DNA of 64,000 bases from an uncultured Photobacterium sp. (GTDB lineage Bacteria > Pseudomonadota > Gammaproteobacteria > Enterobacterales > Vibrionaceae), in assembly GCA_947039005.1 (NCBI GenBank), contig CAMQXY010000003.1:1-64000 (forward strand), given 5' to 3'. Below the pieces are notes generated by a model that did not search any database, had not been told where the DNA came from, and worked only from the letters and a program-made list of their open reading frames with translations. This document shows positions 18,374 through 27,959 of the stretch, piece after piece (positions within the stretch are counted from its first letter, which is position 1; each line of letters begins with the position of its first letter). A program made the translations under genes and the position numbers.

Positions 18374-19276
18374 ATGCCAGCCATCGATGATCTTGTTCTT
18401 TTTACTCAAGTTATTGAGCATGGATCTTTCAGCAAAGTCGCTGAACTAAATAGCATAACAAAATCTGTTGTCAGTAAACGCATCAGCAAGCTCGAAACCA
18501 GTTTAGGGCTTCAACTTATCTATCGTACGACGCGTAAACTTACTCTCACAGAGCCAGGTGAAGTTCTTTATCACCGCGCGAAAAGTATCAACAATATTGC
18601 ACAAACTGCTTTTGATTCAGTAACGGGTTATAGCGAAGCGCTTGCAGGTAAGATTCGCATGTCTGTGCCAACCATTTCAGGAGAGCTTGTATTGGCGAAT
18701 GCGGTCTCAACTTTTTGTCAAAAGCACCCAGGGTTAACGGTTGATATGTCACTTAACAATCATTTTGTTGATCTAGTGGCTGAGAATTATGATCTGGTGA
18801 TCCGTACTGGTTATCTTGAAGATTCAAGCTTGATTGCGCGTCATATTTTTAATTCTCGTTGGGTGATCTGTTCATCACCCGCTTACTTTGAACAGCATGG
18901 TGTACCAGAAACCCCTAAAGCCCTTAATAGTCATAATTGCTTAGGCTATAGCCCACAAAGCTCAGGTCCTTTTGATTGGCAATTTATTCGTCAAAGTAAA
19001 ATTTATACCCATAAAGTCAGCGGTAACTTCTCATCAGATAATGCCGCAGCATTAAAGAAAGTCGCATTAGCCGGTAATGGGATTGCTTATTTACCGACAT
19101 GTTTAGTTTACGACGAATTACAACAAGGCCAACTGGTAGAAGTGTTAGCCGCCCATGCAGGGAAAGTCGTTGGTATTTATGCGGTTTATCCTTATACACG
19201 TAAACCTGCAAAACGTATTCAAGCGCTTATTGAACATGTTCGAGAAAGCTACATGGAAATTAAAGAGCAATTTTAG
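18374..19276 (+). CDS. LysR-family transcriptional regulator
   Basis: A 300-residue regulator with an N-terminal winged HTH (residues about 5-62, with FSKVAELNSITKSVVSKRI). The substrate-binding fold follows from about 90. It belongs to the large LysR subgroup that includes AaeR and DsdC-like proteins; the ligand is unknown. It follows the lactate operon in the same direction but after a terminator, so control of the lactate genes is only a guess. Its last 4 bp overlap the end of the convergent mlc gene. Confidence 0.88.
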   Translation: MPAIDDLVLFTQVIEHGSFSKVAELNSITKSVVSKRISKLETSLGLQLIYRTTRKLTLTEPGEVLYHRAKSINNIAQTAFDSVTGYSEALAGKIRMSVPTISGELVLANAVSTFCQKHPGLTVDMSLNNHFVDLVAENYDLVIRTGYLEDSSLIARHIFNSRWVICSSPAYFEQHGVPETPKALNSHNCLGYSPQSSGPFDWQFIRQSKIYTHKVSGNFSSDNAAALKKVALAGNGIAYLPTCLVYDELQQGQLVEVLAAHAGKVVGIYAVYPYTRKPAKRIQALIEHVRESYMEIKEQF

Positions 19277-20487
19277 CCATCAACTAATTTCATTAATAAA
19301 TGACCATCATACAGTGCTTGTTTTACCAAAGCCGCCCCTGGCATGGTTGCTTGAGTGTAAAAACAACTTTCTTGAAGTTCAAGATCACGATTATAAATCG
19401 GTAATGTTTGGGCAATAATGCATTCCATGATCGCAGGGTACAAAACAGATTTAGCGCGATTCAATTCCCCACCAATTAAAATACGTTGCGGATTAAACAA
19501 ATTCACCATAATCGCTATTGCTTGTCCTAAGTGGTGCCCAAGATCAATAATAATTTGTCGGGCTAATGCATCGCCAGCAACGGCGGCATCACAAATCGCT
19601 TCAATGGTTAAACCCGATGCGACTAATGTTGATATATGCCCTTCTTGCAACCGAGTTAAGGTTTGATCCAATACTGCAGACAAACTTGCTACTGTTTCTA
19701 AACAACCATGATTGCCGCAAAAACAACGTTTACCATAAGGCTTAATCTGAATATGACCCAGCTCACCAATATTGCCAGTACGGCCTTGAAGCACCGTATC
19801 ATCTAAGATAATCCCCGCCCCAACACCATGGTGTACTGACACTAAAATAGAATTAGATATACCACGTGAATTACCAAACAGTTTTTCAGCTAATGCCCAT
19901 GAGCGAGTATCATTAGCAACAAAGACAGGTAGCCCCGTTGCCTGATGAATAATATCGCTCAGCGGGAGATCTTTTATGCAGTAATGCGGCATTTGTAAAA
20001 CAATACCATCTATAGCGTTAACTAATCCCGGTAATGAAACTGCAATAGCGGAAATACGATCAAGTGTACTAACGTGATTAGCAAAAAAAATATTAATTTC
20101 AGCCAGTAATTTAGTAACAACATCCTCTTGTTGTCGTTGTTTAATATTTTGACGTTCTTCAACCAAAATATCACCGCTTAACGAATGTAAAGCGATAGTT
20201 AAATAACCCCGACCTAATCGAATAGATAAAAATTGCCAACCTTCATTTGCTGGAACTAATCCAATAGCAGGTCGACCACGACTGGTAGACTCTTGATATT
20301 GTGTTTCTTTTATTAAATGAGCCTCAATAAGTTCCCGAGTGATCTTGGTAATACTAGCGGGAGCTAATTGGCTACGTTTAGATAATTCAATCCGTGAAAT
20401 TGGTCCGTACAAATCAATAAGTTTATATACGCTCCCGGCATTATTTCTTTTTATATGATCAATATGACCTGGCTGAGCGACGTACAT
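19273..20487 (-). CDS. mlc: ROK-family glucose repressor Mlc
   Basis: Close to E. coli Mlc throughout: AQPGHIDHIKRNNAGSVYKL at the N-terminus (given here as PGHIDHIKRNNAG), the HTH stretch QLAPASITKITREL, and the ROK zinc site with GHIQ and CFCGNHGCLE (His245, Cys255, Cys257, Cys262). Mlc represses ptsG and other sugar PTS genes until it is sequestered at the membrane by dephosphorylated PtsG. The ATG at 20487 gives 404 residues (E. coli 406) with a TAGGAG site; an upstream in-frame start lacks support. NagC is the alternative, but the N-terminus fits Mlc better. Confidence 0.92.
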   Translation of the reverse strand: MYVAQPGHIDHIKRNNAGSVYKLIDLYGPISRIELSKRSQLAPASITKITRELIEAHLIKETQYQESTSRGRPAIGLVPANEGWQFLSIRLGRGYLTIALHSLSGDILVEERQNIKQRQQEDVVTKLLAEINIFFANHVSTLDRISAIAVSLPGLVNAIDGIVLQMPHYCIKDLPLSDIIHQATGLPVFVANDTRSWALAEKLFGNSRGISNSILVSVHHGVGAGIILDDTVLQGRTGNIGELGHIQIKPYGKRCFCGNHGCLETVASLSAVLDQTLTRLQEGHISTLVASGLTIEAICDAAVAGDALARQIIIDLGHHLGQAIAIMVNLFNPQRILIGGELNRAKSVLYPAIMECIIAQTLPIYNRDLELQESCFYTQATMPGAALVKQALYDGHLLMKLVDG

Positions 20488-20581
20488 GTCGAGACTCCTA
20501 GGGGAAAAAACAGTGATAAATATCATCCAGTTTTAATTTTTTTACTTTGCGAACTAATTGTGAAGTGTCTTGTACTCAGGA

Positions 20582-20597
20582 CGTGACAGACATCACG
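20582..20597. promoter_or_regulatory. CRP-like palindrome upstream of mlc
   Basis: A perfect palindrome CGTGA-N6-TCACG lies about 95 bp upstream of the mlc start and 175 bp upstream of queE. It differs from the CRP core TGTGA-N6-TCACA at one base per half. In E. coli mlc is under CRP control, which makes this plausible. Confidence 0.5.
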
Positions 20598-20772
20598 ATG
20601 AATCCCTAAAGACTTCCGCTTTCGCTTCTGACATAATGATAAATCGACATTTCGTCGAGTATAATTTCAACTAGCAAATTTAATCTCTTCCGTGCTTTTA
20701 CTCAGCATTACTCATCAGTGATGCCTAGATTATGATAACGAAAAGTAGCGGTAAGAGAATACGAGGTTCCAC

Positions 20773-21441
20773 GTGTACAAAATTAATGAAGTCTTCGAAA
20801 CCATTCAAGGTGAAGGTGTATTCACCGGCGTCCCTGCTATTTTTGTTCGTTTACAAGTCTGCCCTGTGGGTTGTTCATGGTGTGACACTAAACAAACATG
20901 GACAGCTGAACCTGAAGATTTAGTCAGTGTTGAACGTATCATGGTAAAAACAGAAGACTCACCACTTTGGACACAGCTTGATGCTAATGGCGTTGTGAAT
21001 CTATTAATAGATCAAGGCTATACTGCCAAACATGTCGTCATCACGGGTGGTGAGCCTTGCATCTATGATTTACGTCCATTGACTGCTGCATTAGAAACGG
21101 CTGGCTTTAATTGCCAAATAGAAACCAGTGGCACCTCAGAGATTTTAACCAGTGACCAAACTTGGGTAACGGTATCACCTAAAATCAATATGAAAGCAAA
21201 GTTACCGGTATTAACCTCAGCATTAGCACGCGCTAATGAAATCAAACATCCTGTTGGTACCAATAAAGATATTGATCAATTAGAGGCTCTATTAGCCACT
21301 GCAACACTACGTAATGACGTTACAATAGCCTTACAACCGATTAGCCAAAAACCACGAGCAACTGAATTGTGCATTGAAACGTGTATCGCACGTAATTGGC
21401 GTTTATCAATCCAAACCCATAAATATTTAGCAATTGCTTAG
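20773..21441 (+). CDS. queE: 7-carboxy-7-deazaguanine synthase
   Basis: QueE is the radical SAM enzyme of queuosine synthesis that converts 6-carboxytetrahydropterin to 7-carboxy-7-deazaguanine. The 222-residue product begins YKINEVFETIQGEG and has the cluster motif CPVGCSWCDT (Cys30, Cys34, Cys37). ITGGEPCIYDL and the HPVGTNKDIDQLE region also fit. The start is GTG at 20773 with a GAGG site. Other que genes are not adjacent, and no preQ1 riboswitch was seen upstream. Confidence 0.94.
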   Translation: MYKINEVFETIQGEGVFTGVPAIFVRLQVCPVGCSWCDTKQTWTAEPEDLVSVERIMVKTEDSPLWTQLDANGVVNLLIDQGYTAKHVVITGGEPCIYDLRPLTAALETAGFNCQIETSGTSEILTSDQTWVTVSPKINMKAKLPVLTSALARANEIKHPVGTNKDIDQLEALLATATLRNDVTIALQPISQKPRATELCIETCIARNWRLSIQTHKYLAIA

Positions 21442-21607
21442 TACCAATTTATTATTCATTCACAGTGTAGCCTCAACAAATAATAACGTAATGATAAGGC
21501 TCACTTAGCTTATCATTGCCAAAATGATCATTTCTTAACCAACCCTGTGTATAAATTACCGCTTTCCCACATCAATTTGTCAATCTAATGAGATCAATGC
21601 TTGATGC

Positions 21608-21637
21608 TTGACGTAAGAAAGGTAATATTACTTATAC
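21608..21637 (+). promoter_or_regulatory. Possible asnS promoter
   Basis: TTGACG (21608-21613) and TTATAC (21632-21637) are separated by 18 nt, about 70 bp before the asnS start. The boxes are near consensus but not unique in such AT-rich DNA. No T-box or other leader RNA was seen. Confidence 0.4.
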
Positions 21638-21705
21638 AACGATATCTTTAAGCACGTAATACTTTAATTCCAAAGTGAAGTGCCTAAACGGAGAATGACT
21701 TAAAC

Positions 21706-23106
21706 ATGACTTACGCGCCTGTAACAGACGTATTAAGCGGTAAGCTAGCAGTTGACAGTGAAATTACTGTCCGTGGCTGGATCCGTTCACGTCGTGATTC
21801 CAAAGCTGGAATTTCTTTCCTTGCCATTTATGACGGCTCTTGTTTCGACCCGATTCAGGCCGTGGTCTCTAATGAGTTAAATAATTATCAAGAAGAAGTT
21901 CTTAAATTAACAACAGGTTGCTCTGTTGAAGTCACTGGTACTATTGTTGCCTCTCCTGCTAAAGGTCAAGATTTCGAGCTAGCAGCAACAGCCGTTAAAG
22001 TTGTTGGTTGGGTAGAAGATGCAAACACTTACCCTATGGCGAAAACACGTCACTCAATTGAGTATTTACGTGAAGTTGCACACCTACGCCCACGTACTAA
22101 CGTAATTGGTGCAGTAGCACGTGTTCGTAACTGCCTATCACAAGCAATCCACCGTTTTTACCACGAACAAGGTTTCTTCTGGACTTCTTCACCATTAATC
22201 ACATCATCTGATTGTGAAGGTGCTGGTGAAATGTTCCGAGTATCAACACTTGATCATAACAACCTTCCTTTGGATGACCAAGGTAACGTTGATTACGATA
22301 AAGATTTCTTTGGTAAAGAGACATTCCTAACAGTATCTGGCCAATTAAATGCTGAAGCTTATGCTTGTGCATTAAGCAAAGTTTACACGTTCGGTCCAAC
22401 ATTCCGTGCTGAAAACTCAAACACAAGCCGCCACCTAGCTGAATTCTGGATGGTTGAGCCTGAAGTTGCTTTTGCTGATCTAAATGATGTCGCAAAACTG
22501 GCTGAAGACATGCTTAAATACGTTTTCGCTGCTGTTCTTGCAGAACGCCGTGATGACCTTGAATTCTTTGCTTCTCGCATTGATAAAGATGCTATTACTC
22601 GTCTTGAGCAGTTTGTTAACGCTGATTTTGCACAAGTTGATTACACTGATGCAATCCAAATTCTTATCGATTCAGGTAAGAAATTTGAATTCGATGTTGA
22701 GTGGGGCATTGATATGTCTTCTGAGCACGAGCGTTACCTTGCTGAAGAACACTTCAAAGCACCTGTTATCGTTAAGAACTACCCGAAAGATATTAAAGCT
22801 TTCTACATGCGTCTAAACGATGATGGTAAAACAGTAGCAGCAATGGATGTTCTTGCACCAGGTATCGGTGAAATCATCGGTGGCGCACAACGTGAAGAGC
22901 GCTTAGACGTTCTTGATGCACGTATGATTGCTATGGGCATCAACCCTGAAGATATGGGCTGGTACCGCGATTTACGTCGTTACGGCACTGTTCCTCACGC
23001 TGGCTTCGGTCTTGGCTTTGAGCGTTTAGTGTCTTACGTGACTGGCATGGGCAACGTACGTGACGTTATTCCATTCCCACGTACTCCACGCTCTGCTAAC
23101 TTCTAA
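21706..23106 (+). CDS. asnS: Asparaginyl-tRNA synthetase
   Basis: Class IIb aminoacyl-tRNA synthetase of 466 residues, the same as E. coli AsnS. An N-terminal OB-fold anticodon-binding domain (about 1-110, with [12 protein letters not shown]) is followed by the catalytic core. Motif 1 is near [17 protein letters not shown]. Motif 2 is [20 protein letters not shown]. Motif 3 is [14 protein letters not shown]. The start ATG has a GGAG site. Codon use is biased toward common codons, as expected for a highly expressed gene. It is followed by a UUCG terminator. Confidence 0.98.
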   Translation: MTYAPVTDVLSGKLAVDSEITVRGWIRSRRDSKAGISFLAIYDGSCFDPIQAVVSNELNNYQEEVLKLTTGCSVEVTGTIVASPAKGQDFELAATAVKVVGWVEDANTYPMAKTRHSIEYLREVAHLRPRTNVIGAVARVRNCLSQAIHRFYHEQGFFWTSSPLITSSDCEGAGEMFRVSTLDHNNLPLDDQGNVDYDKDFFGKETFLTVSGQLNAEAYACALSKVYTFGPTFRAENSNTSRHLAEFWMVEPEVAFADLNDVAKLAEDMLKYVFAAVLAERRDDLEFFASRIDKDAITRLEQFVNADFAQVDYTDAIQILIDSGKKFEFDVEWGIDMSSEHERYLAEEHFKAPVIVKNYPKDIKAFYMRLNDDGKTVAAMDVLAPGIGEIIGGAQREERLDVLDARMIAMGINPEDMGWYRDLRRYGTVPHAGFGLGFERLVSYVTGMGNVRDVIPFPRTPRSANF

Positions 23107-23130
23107 TTTTGATATTAAATTAGACAGTGA

Positions 23131-23157
23131 AAAAGCTACTTTCGAGTAGCTTTTTTT
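23131..23157 (+). terminator. Terminator of asnS
   Basis: A 10-bp stem with a TTCG tetraloop (AAAAGCTACT with AGTAGCTTTT) and a run of T residues lies about 25 bp after the asnS stop. Confidence 0.93.
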
Positions 23158-23375
23158 ATACCGATTCATTAATAAAAGCAAAAAAACTAATAAATAATTA
23201 ACCAGTCATAATATTATGATCAGTCTTTATTGAACCACTCTATTTAATCCCCCTAACGGAATTAAAGATTATTAACAAAAATTTTTTATGGTGATAATCT
23301 ATATTTTTCATTTTAATATATGAAATGAATATATAAAATGCAACCTTTTACACTCTTTCATACCCATGGATAGTA

Positions 23376-24662
23376 ATGATTATAACTGTAAATAGCTTTT
23401 TAAAAAAAACACTCGCCCACTTAAAGCTACTTACTTTATTCCTCATTATTTTTTCTAGCTTTTATTTACTTTATAATGTGTACAATATTAATATATTGCA
23501 TCAAAAATATATTACAACATTAAATAATATTTACTCGGGTGCACGTCGCTTTAGTTCATTTTATAATAATACTGAAACAGTCACTTTAGAAAAAGGAAAA
23601 TATACCTTTAATGGTGTTTCTGTTGTAGTCGATAGCACTGCTCATGCTAAGATATTATCCACAGGAATTAATAAGTTACGTTCACAAATAAATAAATTTG
23701 CTGATAATAATATTTGGACAATAGCTGTTTTTGAGACCTCAGCACAATACTCACATTTTGATCCTCTTCGATCTGTTTATTTAAAACTATATGATCACGT
23801 CGTACTTAACACCATTGTTAAAAATGAAGGTCTAATAGATACCTATCAATCATTTTATGGATGTAATATAAAATTAACTGATATATATACAGAACAAGGG
23901 ACAAAAGCAATTCTTCGTACTATTTATTACCCTATCTATAATGATAAAAAGTTAGATGCTTTATTGGCTATTGATATTAATAATTCAATATTCGAAAATA
24001 TATTAACAAAATATAATCGAAATAAAATGACAATAATTAGTATGGAAAATAATAACCTATATCAAACAAGTAGATTACTACCTTGTTCAGAAGTTGATCC
24101 TATCAATTTAGGTATTAATTTCTATAATCTTTTTAAAGTCAGCTTTTTACCCTCTCTTTTATTAATGTTTTTATACCACTCATTAACACGACTCATTGCT
24201 AATAAAAAATTCATTTTACGCTATGACCAAATGACACATTTTTATCGCCGTGACTACTATGAAAATAAATTACTTAATCAACAGAATTTTAATTTATTAA
24301 TCATAGATATTGACCATTTTAAAAAAATTAATGATACCTACGGCCATGAGGTCGGTGATGATGTGATACGTAATGTTGCAAAACGTATTAATAATTGCAT
24401 CCGTAATAAAGATATTGCTGTCCGATGGGGAGGTGAAGAATTTATAATTTCTTTCTCAAAAATGAATCATGAACAATTAACAAAAAAAGCACAACAAATA
24501 TGTGATTCAATTTCTTTATTTCCGATCTTAACTATCAATGTTACGATTTCTATTGGTGGTATTAGTGCCACTAATATACATTTCAATAAAGCTTACAAAG
24601 CCGCCGATCACGCTCTTTATCATTCAAAAAATAATGGTCGTAATCAGATAACCATTGTTTAG
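23376..24662 (+). CDS. Membrane-bound diguanylate cyclase (GGDEF)
   Basis: A 428-residue protein. A transmembrane segment lies at about 14-36, a periplasmic sensory region at about 37-248, a second membrane segment at about 250-270, and a cytoplasmic GGDEF domain follows. The active-site motif is GGEEF (352-356). The product-inhibition site RxxD (RNKD, 343-346) lies exactly five residues before it, so feedback control should be intact. It should make c-di-GMP from two GTP. No EAL domain is present. The periplasmic part is not recognised. The gene is AT-rich and stands alone between asnS and aspC. Confidence 0.9.
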   Translation: MIITVNSFLKKTLAHLKLLTLFLIIFSSFYLLYNVYNINILHQKYITTLNNIYSGARRFSSFYNNTETVTLEKGKYTFNGVSVVVDSTAHAKILSTGINKLRSQINKFADNNIWTIAVFETSAQYSHFDPLRSVYLKLYDHVVLNTIVKNEGLIDTYQSFYGCNIKLTDIYTEQGTKAILRTIYYPIYNDKKLDALLAIDINNSIFENILTKYNRNKMTIISMENNNLYQTSRLLPCSEVDPINLGINFYNLFKVSFLPSLLLMFLYHSLTRLIANKKFILRYDQMTHFYRRDYYENKLLNQQNFNLLIIDIDHFKKINDTYGHEVGDDVIRNVAKRINNCIRNKDIAVRWGGEEFIISFSKMNHEQLTKKAQQICDSISLFPILTINVTISIGGISATNIHFNKAYKAADHALYHSKNNGRNQITIV

Positions 24663-24830
24663 CCCCTAACGAGCGCATACCTTATAAGCATTTGCATATA
24701 CTAACGCTTATAATCATGAAAATGTAATCACAAACATAAATTCACAAATTTGTTGCATTTCCTTGTCAAACTTCCATTACAAAGGGTATAAATAGACACA
24801 TAATTATTTAATTACCCATGGATGAACGAT

Positions 24831-26021
24831 ATGTTTGAAAAGATTACAGCAGCGCCCGCTGACCCGATTCTCGGTTTAACAGACGAATTTAAAGCAGATC
24901 CTAGAACGCATAAAATTAACCTCGGCGTGGGTATTTATAAAAATGAAGCTGGCAATACGCCCGTTTTAGCGACAGTAAAAAAAGCAGAAGCAATTCTATT
25001 AGAACAAGAAACGACAAAATCTTATCTTAGCATCCCTGGCACCCCTGAATATGGCCTAGCAGTACAACAGCTACTTTTTGGTACTGACTCCCCCCTTATT
25101 GCAGAAAAACGCATTCAAACCGCACAAGCGCCTGGTGGTACAGGTGCGCTTCGTGTTGCCGCTGAATTTATTAAACGTCAATTAGGTAATGTGACAGTTT
25201 GGATCAGTAATCCAACTTGGGCTAATCATCACGGTGTATTTGGCGCTGCGGGCTTAGAGACAAAAACCTATGGCTACTACAACGCCCAAACAAAAGATAT
25301 TGATTTTGATACCACACTGGTTGATTTAAACCAAGCACATGCAGGTGATGTAGTGCTATTCCACGGTTGTTGTCATAACCCAACAGGAATTGATCCAACG
25401 AATCAACAATGGCAAACACTGGCTAAACTGTGCTTAGAAAAAGGTTTACTACCAATGTTTGACTTTGCCTACCAAGGCTTTGCTCGCGGTGTTGAGGAAG
25501 ATGCTCAAGGATTACGTATATTTGCCGATCAAATGCCTGAGCTGCTTGTTGCCAGTTCATTCTCGAAAAACTTTGGACTTTACAACGAACGTGTTGGTGC
25601 ATTTACTTTAGTCGCAAAAAATGCAGAGCAAGCTGTTGTTTCTTTTAGCCAAGTAAAATCTATTGCACGTGTTATTTATTCAAATCCACCGGCACATGGT
25701 GCTGCCATTGTAACGCAAATTCTAAATGATGTTACATTGCGTGCTGAATGGGAACAAGAAGTTACTGATATGCGCGATCGTATTCAAGAAATGCGCGTAC
25801 TCTTTGTTGCAACATTGAAGCAATGTGGTGTTAATGCTGACTTTAGTTTCATTGAACGCCAAAACGGTATGTTCTCATTTTCAGGCTTAAATAAAGATCA
25901 AGTAAATCGTCTAAAAGATGAATTTGCTATCTATATTGTTGGTTCTGGGCGTATTAGTGTTGCTGGTATGACAAAATCAAATATGCTACCACTGTGCCAA
26001 GGTATTGCTGCCGTTTTATAA
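24831..26021 (+). CDS. aspC: Aspartate aminotransferase
   Basis: A PLP-dependent class I aminotransferase. From [16 protein letters not shown] onward it follows E. coli AspC closely, with the substrate segment [33 protein letters not shown], and the PLP lysine in [15 protein letters not shown]. The ATG at 24831 gives 396 residues, the E. coli length; an ATG 9 nt upstream would add three residues. It interconverts aspartate and oxaloacetate with glutamate and 2-oxoglutarate. TyrB is a less likely alternative, because the sequence keeps AspC-like stretches. It is monocistronic with a strong terminator. Confidence 0.93.
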   Translation: MFEKITAAPADPILGLTDEFKADPRTHKINLGVGIYKNEAGNTPVLATVKKAEAILLEQETTKSYLSIPGTPEYGLAVQQLLFGTDSPLIAEKRIQTAQAPGGTGALRVAAEFIKRQLGNVTVWISNPTWANHHGVFGAAGLETKTYGYYNAQTKDIDFDTTLVDLNQAHAGDVVLFHGCCHNPTGIDPTNQQWQTLAKLCLEKGLLPMFDFAYQGFARGVEEDAQGLRIFADQMPELLVASSFSKNFGLYNERVGAFTLVAKNAEQAVVSFSQVKSIARVIYSNPPAHGAAIVTQILNDVTLRAEWEQEVTDMRDRIQEMRVLFVATLKQCGVNADFSFIERQNGMFSFSGLNKDQVNRLKDEFAIYIVGSGRISVAGMTKSNMLPLCQGIAAVL

Positions 26022-26047
26022 AAAATAACCATTAAATATCTAACAAC

Positions 26048-26075
26048 AAAAAGAGGATCTATATCCTCTTTTTTT
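26048..26075 (+). terminator. Terminator of aspC
   Basis: An 11-bp stem (AAAAAGAGGAT with ATCCTCTTTTT) has a 4-nt loop and ends in a T-run. It lies 26 bp after the stop codon. Confidence 0.92.
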
Positions 26076-26100
26076 ATTAACTATAATAATATAACTTATA

Positions 26101-26406
26101 TTATCCTGATTTATTCAGTGGTAACACATTACAATTAAGATCATGTTCATAATGCTTCTCTAATTGCTTGCGCCAAGGTCTATCTGTGATTGGTACAAGA
26201 TAAAACATTTCTCTTGTGGTATCCGTTACAAATGCCATTCCATGCCGCATTACTTCATAATGTATATCGTGAATATAACCGAGAGAAAAGCTTTGCCTCC
26301 CCGTTAACATATTAATATCTTCGCGACTGAGGGATACTCCCTGTGTTTCATCTGCAAATCGTTCAAGTAGCCAACCAGAAAATTCCTTTGCACTTATCAT
26401 CGTCAT
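26101..26406 (-). CDS. Hypothetical small protein (101 aa)
   Basis: A soluble protein that I do not recognise, starting MTMISAKEFSGWLLERFADE. It has a middle stretch GRQSFSLGYIHDIHYEVMRHGMAFV and a C-terminal basic segment RPWRKQLEKHYEHD. The ATG at 26406 follows a GGAG site by about 11 nt; an upstream GTG extends the frame by 14 residues but has a badly placed site. The gene lies alone on the minus strand between the aspC terminator and the next small gene. No function is proposed. Confidence 0.6.
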   Translation of the reverse strand: MTMISAKEFSGWLLERFADETQGVSLSREDINMLTGRQSFSLGYIHDIHYEVMRHGMAFVTDTTREMFYLVPITDRPWRKQLEKHYEHDLNCNVLPLNKSG

Positions 26407-26570
26407 AAGATCAATTTCTCCGAATTTTGCGTACTCCTTGAGAATCACTCTCCATATTAATAGTTATAGCAGAGTAAAAAACAACCGTCAGTTTTATGTA
26501 TCAAAGATAATAATAGTATAGATAATAACTGTAGTATCAGAGAGAAAGATAATAATAATATTACAGAGGA

Positions 26571-26605
26571 AAAAAAGAAATACCCGCTTCTTCACAAGAA
26601 GCGGG
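26571..26605 (-). terminator. Terminator of the valine-rich small gene
   Basis: A perfect 10-bp stem (CCCGCTTCTT with AAGAAGCGGG, 26583-26592 and 26596-26605) has a 3-nt loop. A T-rich tract follows on the minus strand. It lies just past the stop of the 123-codon gene. Confidence 0.85.
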
Positions 26606-26616
26606 ATTAGCAGATC

Positions 26617-26988
26617 TTAAAGTGCTTTATATAATACTTTATTTCCTGCCAATTGAATGCGTTCGACTAACCCTTCTTCTGTTAATTTTTTTAACGCACC
26701 AGTAGCCCAAGAAGCCGCTTTTGCATCATCTTGACCCGCTTGTAAGCCAATACCTTTCGGGTTTAACCCATCAGTATGACTGACAACAATATTTAAAACT
26801 TGCTGCTGTTTAGGTGTTAACGTAACAACAGGCTTAACAACCACAATCGCTTCAACAACTACCGTTTCAATAACAGTTTCAACGACGTTAATTTTTGATA
26901 CTTTTTCAACTACAGAGACGGTATTTATAAAAAGAGGTTTATGTTTATGTAGTTTACGCTGGGTATTACGTTTGTGAGAAATTCTCAT
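26617..26988 (-). CDS. Small basic protein with a winged-helix-like C-terminal domain
   Basis: A 123-residue protein in three parts. The N-terminus (1-17) is strongly basic (RISHKRNTQRKLHKHK). The middle (about 22-56) is valine-rich and repetitive, with many VV and VE pairs. The C-terminal part (about 57-123) looks like a small helix-turn-helix or winged helix: TPKQQQVLNIVVS, then ASWATGALKKLTEEGLVERI and a short beta hairpin ending GNKVLYKAL. This suggests nucleic-acid binding. I cannot name the family. It has its own strong terminator. Function is not assigned. Confidence 0.65.
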   Translation of the reverse strand: MRISHKRNTQRKLHKHKPLFINTVSVVEKVSKINVVETVIETVVVEAIVVVKPVVTLTPKQQQVLNIVVSHTDGLNPKGIGLQAGQDDAKAASWATGALKKLTEEGLVERIQLAGNKVLYKAL

Positions 26989-27285
26989 TACTTTATTTAC
27001 TCCGTTACACGACTTTCGATCACCACTATTTTCAGCGAGAAAAAGTGAGCGCGTTTTATACCAAGGTTATTTACCAATTACCAGTAAACGATTATTTATC
27101 CAGCAATAAAGATGATCCCTCGCAAATACATATCAAACAATGATTGATATTGCAGCATTGTGAGTATAACTAACGCTAAAAATCATTATATTCATCGAAA
27201 TTCCCATTAAGCATATATCATAATCACACCTATCGTGGTAATCGCACTAAACTAACAATAAGAACAATCATGATGTAAGAGAGCT

Positions 27286-27951
27286 ATGATGGAGACACTT
27301 CATGTTCATTCACAAAAATTAACCACAAAACATTATTTTTGGTTAGTTATCAGCATGATCACTATTAGCATGACTTTCCTCAGCTATTTTAATGCGGCAT
27401 TATCAGGGATAACGATGTTTATTGGTATCACCGTTATGGTTTGTATATTCTTATTCACAACGAAAATATTCACTGCGCCAAGTGTGAGTTTCACGTTAAC
27501 CTTTATGCATTGCCAATTCCATAGCCGTTATGGCGGGTGGATAACAACGTGGCGTAATATAACGCAAATAGGTAATGTTACTCTCGCATCACAAGAGTGG
27601 CATACAGCCCTGCCCTGGATCGGTATTCGCTTAAAAAGTTATGATGATTTTATTAATACTATTTGTCCACGTGTAGCCTCAAGAATATTACTTGAACAAC
27701 GTATTTTACTGGTAATGGTCATTAAACAAGGTAATCACCCTCATCATCAACTTGAAGATATCTTATTTGATGATTCACCTTTTATTACTCAAGATGGTAA
27801 ACAACTCCTTGGATTACAAGCTATGCTCGCTAATCGAATGCGGTATAATCGAGAATTACTTGGATTTGATTTCTTTATTTCTGATGATGTTATCGATCGT
27901 CCTGTTAATGATTTTATTGGTCTACTTCGGCGCTATAAAGCCGCGGCTTAA
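27286..27951 (+). CDS. Membrane protein, probably DUF2982 family
   Basis: A 221-residue protein with two N-terminal membrane helices (about 17-36 and 40-58) and a cytoplasmic remainder. The soluble part contains a stretch resembling a PH-like fold (RYGGWITTWRNITQIG, LPWIGIRLKSYDDFI). The shape and this core resemble the DUF2982 proteins of Vibrio and Shewanella, but the assignment is from memory. The ATG follows an AAGAGAG site. It converges on uhpC with an 8-bp gap and no clear terminator. Confidence 0.65.
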   Translation: MMETLHVHSQKLTTKHYFWLVISMITISMTFLSYFNAALSGITMFIGITVMVCIFLFTTKIFTAPSVSFTLTFMHCQFHSRYGGWITTWRNITQIGNVTLASQEWHTALPWIGIRLKSYDDFINTICPRVASRILLEQRILLVMVIKQGNHPHHQLEDILFDDSPFITQDGKQLLGLQAMLANRMRYNRELLGFDFFISDDVIDRPVNDFIGLLRRYKAAA

Positions 27952-27959
27952 CATAATAA

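Noticed and set aside
20527..20772. Possible preQ1 riboswitch before queE
   Set aside because: No preQ1-I or preQ1-II core (hairpin plus A-rich tail or pseudoknot) could be found; the region looks like a normal promoter gap.
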